Source of the DNA: Sinorhizobium psoraleae | Lineage (GTDB): Bacteria; Pseudomonadota; Alphaproteobacteria; Rhizobiales; Rhizobiaceae | Reading direction: 5' to 3' | Assembly: GCF_013283645.1 (NCBI RefSeq) | Contig: NZ_JABEKV010000003.1 | Coordinates: 1,054,001-1,118,000, forward strand | DNA: 64,000 nucleotides | Shown: positions 44,962 through 55,103 of the stretch, piece after piece | Layout: every line of letters starts with the position of its first letter | Position numbering within the stretch: position 1 is the first letter of the stretch | The notes under the pieces: model-generated | What the model was told of the DNA's origin: nothing | Seen by the model: the letters and a program-made list of their open reading frames with translations, nothing else | The model's database searches: none | Position numbers and translations under genes: made by a program

Positions 44962-46116
44962 TCAGCCGATCCTCTTTCTGGTGCTGCGTGCGGCCAGCGC
45001 GAAGAAGACGCTGCCGATAAGAAGCATCATCGCGATCGCACGCGCGAACATCGGCCAGATGTCGCCGGCCAGAAACACCGTTTGCAGGCTGGGGATCAGA
45101 TAGCGTGCGGGCACGATGAACGTGATCCATTGGATAACGGTCGGCATCGAATTGATCTCGAAGAGGAAACCGGAAAGCAGGAAAGCCGGCAGGAAGGCCG
45201 TTATCAGCGCGAGCTGCGAGGCGAGGAACTGGTTCTTGGTGGCGGCCGAGATCAATAGCCCCTGACCGAGGGCTGGCATCAGGAACGTGGCGGAGAGCGC
45301 GTAAAGTGCCGCCACCGAGCCGCGGAAAGGCACACCGAAGAGGAAGACCGCAAGCAGCACGCAGAGCGTCATCGACGTGAGCCCGAGAATGAAATAGGGC
45401 AAGAGCTTGCCGGCAAGGAGCTCGGCGGCGGAGACGGGTGTCGCCATCATCGCTTCCATCGTCCCGCGCTCCCATTCCCTCGCGACCACGAGCGAAGTCA
45501 GCAACGTGCCGACCAGCGTCATGACGATGGCGATTGATCCGGGAACGAGGAAATTGCGGCTCGTCAGCTCCGGATTGAACCAGAAGCGCTGTTCGGCGGC
45601 GATTGCCGGAGAGCGCCCCACGCCCTCGGTGAAACGCTGGCGCTCCCAGTTGGCGACCGTGCCCTGCGCATAGTTCTGCACGAAATTCGCCGTGTTCGGA
45701 TCCGAACCGTCGACGATCACTTGGACTGCCGGGTGGCGTCCCGCGGCATGGTCGGACGCAAAGCTCGCCGGTATAACCAGAATGCCACGCACGCGGCCGA
45801 GCACGAGATCATCCTCGAATTCGCGACGGTCGTGGCCGTTGACGATGGCGAAATAGCGTGACGCTTGAAAGCTTGCGGCGAGATCGCGTGTCAGCGGCGT
45901 TACCTCCTCGACCACCAGTGCAACACGCGTCCGCGTCGTGTCGAGCGAAACGCCGTAGCCGAAGAGGAAGAGCAGGATCAGCGGCAGCACGAAGGCGATC
46001 AGGATGCTGCTCGGGTCGCGCACGATCTGGTAGCTTTCCTTGCGCACGAGGGCGGCGAAGCGCCGCGCCCTGCCGGCGCCCTGTTCACGGCCGTCGCTCT
46101 TGCGGATCCTGTTCAT
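44962..46116 (-). CDS. ABC-2 type export permease (YbhS-like)
   Basis: This 384-residue permease begins with a cytoplasmic RFAALVRKESYQIVRDPSS stretch, a transmembrane segment, a long periplasmic region and a cluster of C-terminal segments with the WERGTMEAMMATPVSAAELL signature. It is the partner of the following permease. Its start overlaps the ATPase stop by four bases, so it is coupled to it. The layout matches E. coli ybhS. Confidence 0.9.
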   Translation of the reverse strand: MNRIRKSDGREQGAGRARRFAALVRKESYQIVRDPSSILIAFVLPLILLFLFGYGVSLDTTRTRVALVVEEVTPLTRDLAASFQASRYFAIVNGHDRREFEDDLVLGRVRGILVIPASFASDHAAGRHPAVQVIVDGSDPNTANFVQNYAQGTVANWERQRFTEGVGRSPAIAAEQRFWFNPELTSRNFLVPGSIAIVMTLVGTLLTSLVVAREWERGTMEAMMATPVSAAELLAGKLLPYFILGLTSMTLCVLLAVFLFGVPFRGSVAALYALSATFLMPALGQGLLISAATKNQFLASQLALITAFLPAFLLSGFLFEINSMPTVIQWITFIVPARYLIPSLQTVFLAGDIWPMFARAIAMMLLIGSVFFALAARSTRKRIG

Positions 46117-47858
46117 GCCGCTTCCTTCGCCTCCGAGCCCTGAACCAGCGCGATAAACGCGTCTTCCATCGTCGGATCCGGAAGGTGCTTGTTGGCGACC
46201 CGCTTCTTCATCTCATCCGGCGAGCCGAGCGCAATCGATCTGCCGCGATAAATCAGCGAGATGCGGTCGCAATATTCCGCCTCGTCCATGAAGTGGGTGG
46301 TGACAAGAACGGTCACGCCCTTTTCCACGAGGCCGTTGATGTGGGTCCAGAATTCGCGCCGTGTGATCGGATCGACACCGGAAGTTGGTTCGTCGAGAAA
46401 GAGCACTTCCGGTTCGTGCAGCACCGCGCAGGCGAGCGCCAAGCGCTGCTTGAGGCCGAGCGGCAGGTCCTTGGCGGACATGTCATGGATCGGCCGGAAA
46501 TCGAAGATCTCAGTCATCAGCTCGATGCGCTCGCGCCGTTTCGGGCCGGAGAGCCCGTAGACGCCCGCAAAGAAGTTCAGATTCTGGGTGACGCTGAGAT
46601 CACCATAGAGAGAGAATTTCTGCGCCATGTAGCCGAGCCGGTTGCGCGCAGCCGCCGCATCCCGCCTGAGATCGAAGCCGGCAACCCGACCTTCGCCGGC
46701 CGTTGGCTTCAACAGGCCGCAAAGCATCTTGAACGTGGTCGACTTGCCCGCGCCGTTCGGACCGAGCAGGCCGAAAATCTGGCCACGCGGGATATCGAAG
46801 GTAATATTGTCGGCGGCGGTGAAGTCGCCGAAGCGCTTCGTCAGGCCGCGCGCCTCGATCACCGCCTTGCCCTCTTCGGCGGCAAAGGTCCTTTGCGTTT
46901 CCGCAAGTCGCGAGCGGCCGCCGGGGCCACCGCCGAGCATGTCGACAAAGGCATCCTCGAAGCGCGGCGGCATTACGTCGGCACGCCAGGCCGTCGCGGC
47001 GCCGTTGCCGGCGAGCGACGGAGGCTCAAGACCTGCCTTCATCACGAGGCGGATCCCCTCGCCCTGAATGACACCGTCGACCACGCCTTCGTCATCGAGA
47101 AGACGCGCGAGCTTCTCGCGGCGGCGACCTTCGATGCCGCTTACCCGAAAGACGCGATCTTCGACGCGCTGCGTCATGTCCTGCGGCCGGCCGGCGAAAA
47201 GCAAGCGACCCTGATTGAACAGGAAGACATGGTCACAGGCCTCCGCCTCTTCGAGGTAGGCCGTTGACCAGACGACACCGATGCCCTCGGCCGTGAGGTC
47301 TTCGACCATCTTCCAGAGATCACGCCGCGAAATCGGATCGACGCCGACGCCCGGCTCGTCGAGCAGCAGAAGGCGCGGCTTGCGCAGAAGCGCGCATGCG
47401 AGGCCGAGCTTCTGCTTCATGCCGCCGGAGAGTTTTCCGGCAAGGCGCGTCGTGAAGCGCCTGAGATCGGTAAATTCGAGAAGCTCGCCAAACGTAGCAG
47501 CGCGCTCGTCCTTCGGCAGACCGCGCAGGTCGGCATAAAGGTCGAGGTTTTCCTGAACCGACAGGTCTTCGTAGAGGCCGAAGCGTTGAGGCATGTAACC
47601 GATTGCCGCCTGGATGCTCGCCGGATCCGTGCGCGTGTCGTAGCCGAGCACTTCGACCGTGCCCGCATCAGGCAGCATGAGCCCGGTCATCAGGCGGATC
47701 AGCGTCGTCTTCCCGGCGCCGTCGGGACCAACGAGGCCGGTGATCCGCCCGCCAGCAATCGTACCATCGATCGCATCGAGGGCAGGCGCCGGAGCACCGA
47801 ACCGCTTGGTGACACCCGTCAACCTGACGAAGGGGGCGACATCAGGGGCGGGGGTCAC
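46113..47858 (-). CDS. Double-ATPase ABC exporter subunit (YbhF-like)
   Basis: This 581-residue protein has two ATPase domains. The first has Walker [14 protein letters not shown], signature [12 protein letters not shown] and Walker [13 protein letters not shown]. The second has Walker [15 protein letters not shown] and Walker [13 protein letters not shown], but its signature reads [12 protein letters not shown], so the first Gly of LSGGQ is changed. One site may therefore be less active, as in several two-domain exporters. It sits between the membrane-fusion gene and the two permeases with four-base overlaps, the order of E. coli ybhG-ybhF-ybhS-ybhR. Confidence 0.93.
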   Translation of the reverse strand: MTPAPDVAPFVRLTGVTKRFGAPAPALDAIDGTIAGGRITGLVGPDGAGKTTLIRLMTGLMLPDAGTVEVLGYDTRTDPASIQAAIGYMPQRFGLYEDLSVQENLDLYADLRGLPKDERAATFGELLEFTDLRRFTTRLAGKLSGGMKQKLGLACALLRKPRLLLLDEPGVGVDPISRRDLWKMVEDLTAEGIGVVWSTAYLEEAEACDHVFLFNQGRLLFAGRPQDMTQRVEDRVFRVSGIEGRRREKLARLLDDEGVVDGVIQGEGIRLVMKAGLEPPSLAGNGAATAWRADVMPPRFEDAFVDMLGGGPGGRSRLAETQRTFAAEEGKAVIEARGLTKRFGDFTAADNITFDIPRGQIFGLLGPNGAGKSTTFKMLCGLLKPTAGEGRVAGFDLRRDAAAARNRLGYMAQKFSLYGDLSVTQNLNFFAGVYGLSGPKRRERIELMTEIFDFRPIHDMSAKDLPLGLKQRLALACAVLHEPEVLFLDEPTSGVDPITRREFWTHINGLVEKGVTVLVTTHFMDEAEYCDRISLIYRGRSIALGSPDEMKKRVANKHLPDPTMEDAFIALVQGSEAKEAA

Positions 47859-48862
47859 GATGTGGTCTCCCCTGCTGTCGGGAGATGAATGGTGACCGGC
47901 ATGCCCTGGCGCAGGTCCGTGCCGGGATTGGTGACCACGAGCCGCAGCCGGTAGACGAGATCCGTCCTCAGTTCAGGCGTTTCCACAGATTTCGGCGTGA
48001 ATTCCGCGACGGGCGAGATGAAACCGACGGTCGCCTCGTAGGTCCGGTTGGGGGCAGTGTCGGAGGTAACTTTGACCTTCATCCCGGGATGAACGCGGCC
48101 AAGATCGGGCTCAGCGACATAGGCGCGAACCCAGACCGGTTCGGTCAACGAGATCACATAAACATTATCCGCCGGGGAGACGATGGCGCCAGTCTCGCGG
48201 ACGCGCGACAGGACGACGCCGGCGTTTGGCGCGACGAGCTCGGCATCCTTGAGTGATGTGCGGGCACTTGCGAGCTTCGCCGTTGCGGCATTCACCTGCG
48301 CTTGCGCCGTGGCGATATCTTCCGCGCGGCTACCCTCTTCGAGCAGCGCCAGAGCCTGACGCGCCGAGGTCGCGCGTGCCGTAGCGGCGGCGCGCGTGGC
48401 GCTCGCCTGATCAAGTTCCGCTTGGGAAATGGCGCCGTTCGGCCGCAGTCGCCGCGCGCGCTCATAGGCGAGATTGGCATTTTCCAGCTCGGCGAGGCGC
48501 TCTTCGTGGAAGGCGCGCGCCTGCGCGATTTCCGTGGCCCGCGCACCCGCCTTGAGCTTGGCGAGCGTGGCGCTCAAAGCCTCGACCTCCGCTTTGGCTG
48601 CGTCGCACGCCTGCTCGAATGGTTCGGCGTCGAGCCTTGCAATCACGTCGCCGGCCTTCACGGCGTCGCCTTCGTCGACACGAAGCTCCGCGATGCGCCC
48701 GCTGACGCGAAAACCGAGCGACACCTGCCGGATATCGACATTGCCGTAAAGCACTGTCTGGCGATTGTCCTCAGCCCAGCCGAACCGCGCCGGCAGGTCG
48801 AGCCACCAGCCCCCGGCCGCAGCAACGGCGAGCAGGAGAGCGGGAACAGCGATTTTCTTCAT
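47855..48862 (-). CDS. HlyD-type periplasmic adaptor (YbhG-like)
   Basis: This 335-residue membrane-fusion protein links the inner-membrane exporter to the periplasm or outer membrane. It has an N-terminal signal anchor ([18 protein letters not shown]), a lipoyl-type barrel half [29 protein letters not shown], a long Ala-rich coiled coil (about residues 85-205) and a second barrel half [19 protein letters not shown]. Its start overlaps the regulator stop by four bases and its end overlaps the ATPase start. It is part of the same operon. Confidence 0.93.
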   Translation of the reverse strand: MKKIAVPALLLAVAAAGGWWLDLPARFGWAEDNRQTVLYGNVDIRQVSLGFRVSGRIAELRVDEGDAVKAGDVIARLDAEPFEQACDAAKAEVEALSATLAKLKAGARATEIAQARAFHEERLAELENANLAYERARRLRPNGAISQAELDQASATRAAATARATSARQALALLEEGSRAEDIATAQAQVNAATAKLASARTSLKDAELVAPNAGVVLSRVRETGAIVSPADNVYVISLTEPVWVRAYVAEPDLGRVHPGMKVKVTSDTAPNRTYEATVGFISPVAEFTPKSVETPELRTDLVYRLRLVVTNPGTDLRQGMPVTIHLPTAGETTS

Positions 48863-49563
48863 GACTTGTGGTCCTTCTCAGCGCCGAGCACGGCAACGAG
48901 TTCGGCCGCGTGATGGCGCAGGATTTCGAGCTCGTGCGGCCCGGCGGTTTTCCATTCCAGCTGGGCATAGACGGCGGCATGGGCCATCCGAAACACGAGG
49001 ACGCTTCCGACGAAGGACAGCGTCCTCAGGCGGATTCGCTCGGAGGCGGGATCATCGCCGAGAATGGTTCCGATGAGCCGCCGCGCCATCTCGATCATCG
49101 GCCGCATGATGCTGCGGTAGATGCGCGCAAAAGCCTCGGTGGGCTCCATCTGCTCGCGAATGATGAATCGCGCCCAGCTTTCCGATTGTTCGCTGACGAA
49201 GAGCACGATCATTCTCTGGACCATCTGGGTCAGAAGGGCGCGCGCCTCGGCAGGGGCCATTTCCTTTCCATCGGCATCGAGTTGTTCGAAGCGCGTGAGA
49301 ATGGCGCTTCGCAAATCCGCGACATGGCCGCCAATGATCGAAGCCAGGTGCTCTGCAGCGGCGATATAGAGGCCTTCCTTGCCGCCGAAATAATAGGGGA
49401 TGGCCTGTAGGTTGACGCCCGCCGTGTCGGCGAGTTTGCGGGTCGTTGCGCCATCGAAGCCATAGCGCCCGAAGACGTCGATGGAGGCGCTGAGGAGCTT
49501 CTCCCGGGTAACGTCGCCGCGGTCGGCTCGGAGCTGTGGAGTGGGGTTGTTGTCCTTCATCAT
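48859..49563 (-). CDS. TetR-family regulator of the export operon (CecR-like)
   Basis: This 234-residue repressor has a TetR helix-turn-helix at residues 20-65 ([18 protein letters not shown], then [20 protein letters not shown]) and a ligand domain of the CecR (DUF1956) type. It is the first gene of the operon that continues with the adaptor, ATPase and permeases, as cecR is for ybhGFSR in E. coli. A 29-base palindrome lies just upstream, so it probably represses its own operon and is released by a toxic compound. Either of the first two ATG codons could start it. Confidence 0.92.
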   Translation of the reverse strand: MMKDNNPTPQLRADRGDVTREKLLSASIDVFGRYGFDGATTRKLADTAGVNLQAIPYYFGGKEGLYIAAAEHLASIIGGHVADLRSAILTRFEQLDADGKEMAPAEARALLTQMVQRMIVLFVSEQSESWARFIIREQMEPTEAFARIYRSIMRPMIEMARRLIGTILGDDPASERIRLRTLSFVGSVLVFRMAHAAVYAQLEWKTAGPHELEILRHHAAELVAVLGAEKDHKS

Positions 49564-49577
49564 GCGCTCACATTACC

Positions 49578-49606
49578 TCATTCAACTGATTAAGTCAATC
49601 GAATGA
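49578..49606. promoter_or_regulatory. Palindromic operator of the TetR-led export operon
   Basis: Left arm TCATTCAACTGA (49578-49589) and right arm TCAATCGAATGA (49595-49606) match at 10 of 12 paired positions around TTAAG. It begins 15 bases before the regulator's start and has the form of a TetR-family operator. Confidence 0.65.
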
Positions 49607-49720
49607 ATTCGGGACAGGCTGCGGGCGTGAAGGGGCCGGCCGGCACGCGGAAAGCGGTTGGCGCTGATTGAGGCGAAATGGCTAAAGCCGCTTTTAAGGA
49701 GAGTCAGGCGCCCCGAGGGC

Positions 49721-50932
49721 TCAGGCGACGTTCAGGGAATCCTCGGCGCTGTCGAGCCGCCGCTGGAACAAGGCGGCGATAAGGTCGGACTGCGTTACGA
49801 TGCCCACCACGCCGTTGTCCGCGTCGACCACCGGCATATGGTGCAGGCCCATGTCGGCCATCGGCGGGACGAGCTTTGCAATCATTGTTTCCGGCAAAGC
49901 CGACTGGACACGTCGCGTCATGATGTCGGACACCACACGCGGTCCCGTGGTCGGCAGACCGATAATATTGCCGATTCGCTGACGCAGGCCGATCTGCAGC
50001 CGGCCGTCGGAACTCAGCGTCGAGTGCTTCATGAAGTCTGTTTGGGTGATGATGCCGACAAGCCCGTCCTTTTCGGTTACGACCGGCAGGGCCTTGATAC
50101 GGTGTTCGAGCAGCATTTTCCACGCTTGGCGGAGAGAGGCTTGCGGCGCAACGGTCGCAACGTCACGCGACATGATCTCTCCGCAGGTGATTTCGCCGGA
50201 GCGACGTTCGAACGCGCGGATCTGCGCCTGGTGAACAAAGGTATCGAGTTCCTCGGGGCTGATGTCGACGACCTCGCCATATTGCGCCAGCACGGCCTGC
50301 AGATCTTCCGGTACGACGCCGAGGCGATGACTGGGCAAAGGATCCTGCGTGTTGTGCGGGTTCGCGGCAGGCGCGAGATGCGGATAGCGACGGCCGGTCA
50401 GGTTGTTGAAGACGAGCGCGACGACAAGGATGAGAAGGGAGTTGACCGCGACCGGAGAGAGCACGAAGCCGTATCCGGCCTGGTGTATCGCCGGCCCGCC
50501 GAGAACGGCGGTCAGCGCGACAGCGCCGCTTGGAGGGTGAAGGCAACCGAGCATCAGCATCGCGCCGATGGCGACCGCAACCGCAACCGCGGCTGCAACA
50601 ACTGGATCGGGAATAAACAGCGCGCAGGTTACGCCGACTGTCGATGAAACGACATTGCCGCCGAGGATCGACCAAGGCTGCGCGAGGGGACTAGATGGAG
50701 CGGCAAAGAGCAGAACCGCCGAGGCTCCCATCGGGGCAATGAGAAGCGGCAGGCTCGCATCGGCGCCAATGGCGAGCGAGCTGATAAATCCCGTCAGCAA
50801 TATTCCGAGCAGGGCGCCGCAGGACGAGCGCAGCCGCTCCCATCGGCCGACGGGTACGAGGGATGGAACGAAACGCCGGAAGAAGACCGTGGCCCTGGAC
50901 ATGCATGCTCGCTGCGAAAGGAAGAATTGCAC
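49721..50932 (-). CDS. HPP-family membrane protein with two CBS domains
   Basis: This 403-residue protein joins an N-terminal HPP membrane domain (four transmembrane segments, residues 30-180, with LLIAPMGASAVLLF and the name-giving CLHPPSGAVAL) to a C-terminal pair of CBS domains (IMSRDVATVAPQASLRQAW and IMTRRVQSALPETMIAK, each closing with a GIIT/GIVTQ strand). CBS pairs bind adenosine nucleotides, so transport or signalling may follow energy state. Some plant HPP proteins move nitrite, but the bacterial role is unclear. An in-frame ATG ten codons later (50902) is an alternative start. It is a single gene. Confidence 0.9.
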   Translation of the reverse strand: MQFFLSQRACMSRATVFFRRFVPSLVPVGRWERLRSSCGALLGILLTGFISSLAIGADASLPLLIAPMGASAVLLFAAPSSPLAQPWSILGGNVVSSTVGVTCALFIPDPVVAAAVAVAVAIGAMLMLGCLHPPSGAVALTAVLGGPAIHQAGYGFVLSPVAVNSLLILVVALVFNNLTGRRYPHLAPAANPHNTQDPLPSHRLGVVPEDLQAVLAQYGEVVDISPEELDTFVHQAQIRAFERRSGEITCGEIMSRDVATVAPQASLRQAWKMLLEHRIKALPVVTEKDGLVGIITQTDFMKHSTLSSDGRLQIGLRQRIGNIIGLPTTGPRVVSDIMTRRVQSALPETMIAKLVPPMADMGLHHMPVVDADNGVVGIVTQSDLIAALFQRRLDSAEDSLNVA

Positions 50933-51034
50933 AGGCGCATAGCACGTGATCGCTGATTGAGCACGAAATTCGCATCCATAAAAAAGGGCTGGATTAAAAA
51001 ATATGCATCGTGCCTATGAAATGTCCGGCGGACG

Positions 51035-52387
51035 TCAGGCTACCGCAGAAAAATCGATCGTGATCTTTGTTCCCTGATCGGGCGCGGTGTCGATTGAGAC
51101 TCGCGCCTGGTGCAACGCGCTTATCCGGTGGACGATCTTCAAGCCGAGGCCGAGCTGACCCGAGCGTTTGATGTAGCCGAGGTCATCGTTATGTTCCGGC
51201 AAGTCGACCAACCCCTTGCCGTTGTCTTCCACCGAGACCTGCGGGCCGGGTCCGCAGGTCACCACGATGCGGGTGCCAGGCGGATTATGCTTGACGGCAT
51301 TCTCGATCAGGTTGCGCAGCATGTTCTCAACGAGCGCCGGGATGACGGTGACGGGCGCCGTGCCATGGTCGGCGAACTCGATCGACTTGCCCTGGTCGAA
51401 CACGAACGGCGCCGTCGTCTCCGTAACCTCCGCTCCGATCACCGAGAGGCTTGCCCGCTGGTAGGCCGAGGGATCGACGGCATCGGCGCGGGCGAGCGAC
51501 GTCAGTTGCTCGAGGATGTGCGTGAGGGCGTCAAGGTCGCGCTCGGCATTGCGGGCACGCGGATCGGCGATGCGGCTCAGTTCCATCTTGGCGATTGAAA
51601 CTGGCGTCCGTATTTCGTGGGCGATCGAGGATGAAAACACCTTCTGCGACTGTATCAGGTCACCAACGCGGGCGAGCAGCCGGTTGACCGCGCTGACAAG
51701 ACGTTCGATTTCCAGCGGCATTCGGGTTGCCGGCAGGCGCGCGCCGCTGTCGCGCGGATCGATTGCATCGGCTGCCTTGACGGCCACTGCGACCGGGCGG
51801 AGAGCGCTGCGTATCGACCAGATCGTCGCGCCGATGACGAGACAGAACATCAGCGTCATCGGCACGATCATCGAATCGAACATCTCATGAAGCAGGGCGC
51901 TGTACATGAAGCCGTTCGGGTCCTTGAGGATTGCGAGCTCGACGAGAACCGGCACGCCATCGCGCTCGAAGGACTGGCCGCCGGCGATGCTGAACGGTTT
52001 GCCCGGGGCGATCAGCCGTTTCCAGAAGTTCGGCGCGTTGATGCTGAGCGGCAAAAAATGTGCGGCGCATTCCGTCGTGCAATTGGAGAAGAGCACCGAG
52101 CCGGAGGCGGTACGCACCCGGAGGTAGATCGCGCCATCCCGGCCGTGGCGTTCCAAGTAACGCTCGCGCAATTCATGATCCGGCTCGTAGGTGAGGACGC
52201 CGTCCCGGTTCGCGATCGCCCTTGATAGCGTCTCTGTCTCCTGCTGCAGCAGGAGCACGCTGAGCTTGTCATCGTCAAACCAGTAGTCGGCGAAGACTAC
52301 GCCGATTTGCAGCGCCATCGCGAGCAATGAAAAGGCGACGATGCGCCGCGCAACAATGCCGATCAGCGACGGATTTGCTCTTTTCAT
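51035..52387 (-). CDS. Membrane sensor histidine kinase
   Basis: This 450-residue kinase has a transmembrane segment at about residues 12-32, a periplasmic sensor of about 150 residues with two Cys near NCTTECAAHFLPL, a second transmembrane segment near 180-200, a HAMP-like linker, and the phosphoacceptor His in IAHEIRTPVSIAKMEL. The ATPase domain shows NLIENAVKHNPPGT, VEDNGKGL and a closing GLGLKIVHRI. Its start overlaps the response-regulator stop by four bases. With the divergent EptA-type gene it resembles PmrB-like systems that sense envelope stress; the signal is unknown. Confidence 0.92.
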   Translation of the reverse strand: MKRANPSLIGIVARRIVAFSLLAMALQIGVVFADYWFDDDKLSVLLLQQETETLSRAIANRDGVLTYEPDHELRERYLERHGRDGAIYLRVRTASGSVLFSNCTTECAAHFLPLSINAPNFWKRLIAPGKPFSIAGGQSFERDGVPVLVELAILKDPNGFMYSALLHEMFDSMIVPMTLMFCLVIGATIWSIRSALRPVAVAVKAADAIDPRDSGARLPATRMPLEIERLVSAVNRLLARVGDLIQSQKVFSSSIAHEIRTPVSIAKMELSRIADPRARNAERDLDALTHILEQLTSLARADAVDPSAYQRASLSVIGAEVTETTAPFVFDQGKSIEFADHGTAPVTVIPALVENMLRNLIENAVKHNPPGTRIVVTCGPGPQVSVEDNGKGLVDLPEHNDDLGYIKRSGQLGLGLKIVHRISALHQARVSIDTAPDQGTKITIDFSAVA

Positions 52388-53058
52388 GAAGCCGTCCTGA
52401 GGAGGTACCCTATTCCGCGCACGGTCTCGATCTGAACTCCGCTTTCGAGCGGCAGCAGCCGTTTACGCACTCGGGAAACGGCAAGCTCCAGCGCGTTCGA
52501 GCTGATCTCCTGTCCATATTCCGAGAGCGCGGTCTCGAGCCGGCGCTTCGGAACGACGCGGTCGACCTCGCGCATCAGGATCTCGATCAAGGAACGCTCG
52601 CGCGGCGGCAACGGAACGGTGGCGCCGGCGCAGGTAAGGTCGGCGGTCGCCGGATCGTAGCGCAAGGCCCCGGCCTCCAGCACCGGCTGTATAGCGTACG
52701 GATTTCGCCTCAGCATGGCCCGGCACCGCGAGAGCAATTCGCGATGATGGAAGGGTTTGACGAGATAGTCGTCGGCGCCGGCATCGAGCCCCATGATGCG
52801 TTCATCGACCGACCCGCGGGCCGTGATGATCAGCACCGGCAGTCCCGGATGCTCCTGCCGAATCCGCTTGATCAGATCGAGGCCGTCACCATCCGGCAGG
52901 CCGAGGTCGAGAAGCACGAGATCATGCTCCCGCGCGGCGATCGCCGCCTCGGCGTCCTGAAGGGTCGAGACCGCATCAAGCCGCCAGCCCGCATCACGCA
53001 TGGTCTCTCCCACGAGTTCGATCAGGCGAGGGCTGTCTTCTACGAGAAGGAGGCGCAT
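52384..53058 (-). CDS. OmpR-family response regulator
   Basis: This 224-residue regulator has a receiver domain with phosphoacceptor Asp in LVLLDLGLPDGDGL (about residue 51), the conserved Thr in IITARGS and Lys in YLVKPFHHREL, and an OmpR/PhoB winged helix at the C-terminus (LPPRERSLIEILM, then SNALELAVSRVRKRL). The ATG at 53058 is the family start, and GAAGGAGG precedes it; the frame is open further upstream across the intergenic region but not coding. It is divergent from the EptA-type gene, with direct repeats between them, so it may control both. Confidence 0.94.
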   Translation of the reverse strand: MRLLLVEDSPRLIELVGETMRDAGWRLDAVSTLQDAEAAIAAREHDLVLLDLGLPDGDGLDLIKRIRQEHPGLPVLIITARGSVDERIMGLDAGADDYLVKPFHHRELLSRCRAMLRRNPYAIQPVLEAGALRYDPATADLTCAGATVPLPPRERSLIEILMREVDRVVPKRRLETALSEYGQEISSNALELAVSRVRKRLLPLESGVQIETVRGIGYLLRTAS

Positions 53059-53193
53059 GGAGTTCCTGAAATCAAGCCTTCCGACGGACGGCCGCGATCG
53101 ATCATATGAGGTTTTCCTCGAGGAGCCAACGTTCAACGAGGGCAGCAAAAGTGCGAGCCGGGTGGCGGCTGCCTTGGCAAAACAAACCGTATT

Positions 53194-53211
53194 AGCTGTC
53201 AAACAGCTGTC
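53194..53211. promoter_or_regulatory. 11-base-spaced direct repeats (OmpR-type or Pho-box-like site)
   Basis: Two copies of AGCTGTC are separated by AAAC, a repeat period of 11 bases, as used by OmpR/PhoB-family dimers. The CTGTC cores also resemble a Pho box. The site lies in the divergent gap, 136 bases from the response-regulator start and about 150 from the EptA-type start. Confidence 0.5.
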
Positions 53212-53357
53212 CGATTTTTCAAAAAATGCCGACGTCGTCCCGCTGTAGAGCTCCAACCATCTCCCGACAGGACTTCGACAGCTTGCCCGCAGTAGTGCCG
53301 GAGGGGGCCGACGTGGCGACGATCCGGCCGCACGCCGGCAAAGACGGCTGATGGCGC

Positions 53358-55103
53358 GTGCCTCCATCCGTCATGAGCCGTGGCTCGCCTTTTGGAGATC
53401 GTGTTTTGACCTTTTCAAGAATTCGCCGGCCCGAGATCGGTAGCGTGGTCTTGAGCGCCCTTGTTGCCGCTTACTTGCTCCTGGCCACCAACAATTCCTT
53501 CTGGAACCGTGCAGCGAGCTATTTCGATAGCTCAAAAGCGAGCCTGCTACTCTTCGGTGCCGCGCTCTACCTGGCGCTGTTTGCCATACTGATCCCGATG
53601 TCGATCAAATATCTGATGAAGCCGGCGCTGATTTTCTTCATCCTGGTATCGGCTTCCGCTTCCTATTTTGGCGACGCATTCGGTATCATCGTTGACAGGG
53701 ACATGATCGGCAATGCCGTGGTTACGACACCGGCCGAGGCCAGTCATTTCCTGACGGGCAGCCTTGCGCAGCACCTGGTAATCTATGCTCTCCTTCCTTC
53801 GCTCCTTGTGGCGTGGGTGAAGGTCCGTCATCGTCGCTTTTTGCTGAAGTTTGTCGTCAATCTTCTTTTCTTTACTGTAGCGCTTTTTGCCGCTGGTGGT
53901 CTGATCTATTCCAACTTTGCAACATTTGCCTATGTGCTGCGCGAGCACACGGATTTGATGAAGAGGTTCAATCCTACCGGGCCGCTCGTCGCGGCGGCGC
54001 GCTATGGCCTTTCGACCTACCGGGAGCGCAATCTCGTCGTCCAGCCGCTCGGAACCGACGCGCGGCAGGGTGGCCGTATTGCACAAGCCGGGAAGCCGGT
54101 GGTCGTTGTCATCGTTGCGGGTGAGACGGCGCGAGCGATGAATTTTTCGCTCGACGGCTACGACCGCGAGACCAATCCGGAACTGAAGGCGCTCGGCGTC
54201 GTCAATTATTCCAATGCGACGAGTTGCGGCACGGCGACAGCAGTCTCGCTGCCTTGCATGTTTTCGGTCTACCCGCGCGATGAGTACAGCGACTGGAAGG
54301 CGCGTTCGACCGAGAACCTCGTACACGTCCTGACCCACGCCGGCGTGTCCGTAAGCTGGTGGGACAACAATACGGGCAGCAAAGGCATCGCCGATCTCAT
54401 CAGCTTCGCCAGCATGACCAAACAGAAGGGTAGCCCGCTGTGCAGCAGGGGAGAATGCCTCGACGAAATATTCCTCGGAGAACTGGATCGCAAGCTTGGC
54501 GCTACGACAGGAAACAGCGTCATCGTGCTGCATCAGCTCGGCAGTCATGGGCCGTCCTACTATCGGCGTTATCCCGAAGCATTCCGCCGCTTCACGCCCG
54601 ATTGCCGCACGGCGGAACTGATGCGCTGCACGACCGCCGAGATCGTCAACGCCTATGACAACACCATTCTTTACACCGACCATGTCCTCGCAAGCGTCGC
54701 CAAACTCCTGGAAAAGCATCAGGATCGCCTCGCTGGAGCGATGATCTACATGTCTGATCACGGCGAGTCGCTCGGCGAGAACGGTATCTATCTGCATGGC
54801 GCGCCCTATGCCATCGCGCCGAAAGAGCAAACGCGGGTGCCCTTCATCGCCTGGTTCTCCAAGCCATACCAGACGGCGATGGGGGTCGATACCGACTGCC
54901 TCGCCAAAGAGAAAGACCAGCCGAGATCGCATGACAATCTGTTCCATACGGTGCTCGGAATGATGGATGTGCAAACCAAGACCTACAATCGCGCCCTCGA
55001 CGCGTTCGCCGCGTGCACACGCCCCGATGCACAAAAACCTGCATCCGGATTCCACGCCGTGGACAGCCAACCGGTTGTTGGTACGGCATCGGGCGTGCTC
55101 TGA
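53358..55103 (+). CDS. EptA-type phosphoethanolamine--lipid A transferase
   Basis: This 581-residue inner-membrane enzyme adds phosphoethanolamine to lipid A or another surface lipid. Five transmembrane segments occupy about residues 25-190, followed by a periplasmic sulfatase-like domain. The nucleophilic Thr is in CGTATAVSLPCMFS, further metal ligands are in VIVAGETARAMNF and in MSDHGESLGENGIYLHGAP, and VSWWDNNTGSKG and HQLGSHGPSYYRRYP are family motifs. The start is uncertain: GTG 53358, ATG 53373, or TTG 53406, which has GGAG eight bases before it. Divergence from a two-component system suggests induction by antimicrobial peptides, low metal or phosphate limitation. Confidence 0.9.
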   Translation: MPPSVMSRGSPFGDRVLTFSRIRRPEIGSVVLSALVAAYLLLATNNSFWNRAASYFDSSKASLLLFGAALYLALFAILIPMSIKYLMKPALIFFILVSASASYFGDAFGIIVDRDMIGNAVVTTPAEASHFLTGSLAQHLVIYALLPSLLVAWVKVRHRRFLLKFVVNLLFFTVALFAAGGLIYSNFATFAYVLREHTDLMKRFNPTGPLVAAARYGLSTYRERNLVVQPLGTDARQGGRIAQAGKPVVVVIVAGETARAMNFSLDGYDRETNPELKALGVVNYSNATSCGTATAVSLPCMFSVYPRDEYSDWKARSTENLVHVLTHAGVSVSWWDNNTGSKGIADLISFASMTKQKGSPLCSRGECLDEIFLGELDRKLGATTGNSVIVLHQLGSHGPSYYRRYPEAFRRFTPDCRTAELMRCTTAEIVNAYDNTILYTDHVLASVAKLLEKHQDRLAGAMIYMSDHGESLGENGIYLHGAPYAIAPKEQTRVPFIAWFSKPYQTAMGVDTDCLAKEKDQPRSHDNLFHTVLGMMDVQTKTYNRALDAFAACTRPDAQKPASGFHAVDSQPVVGTASGVL

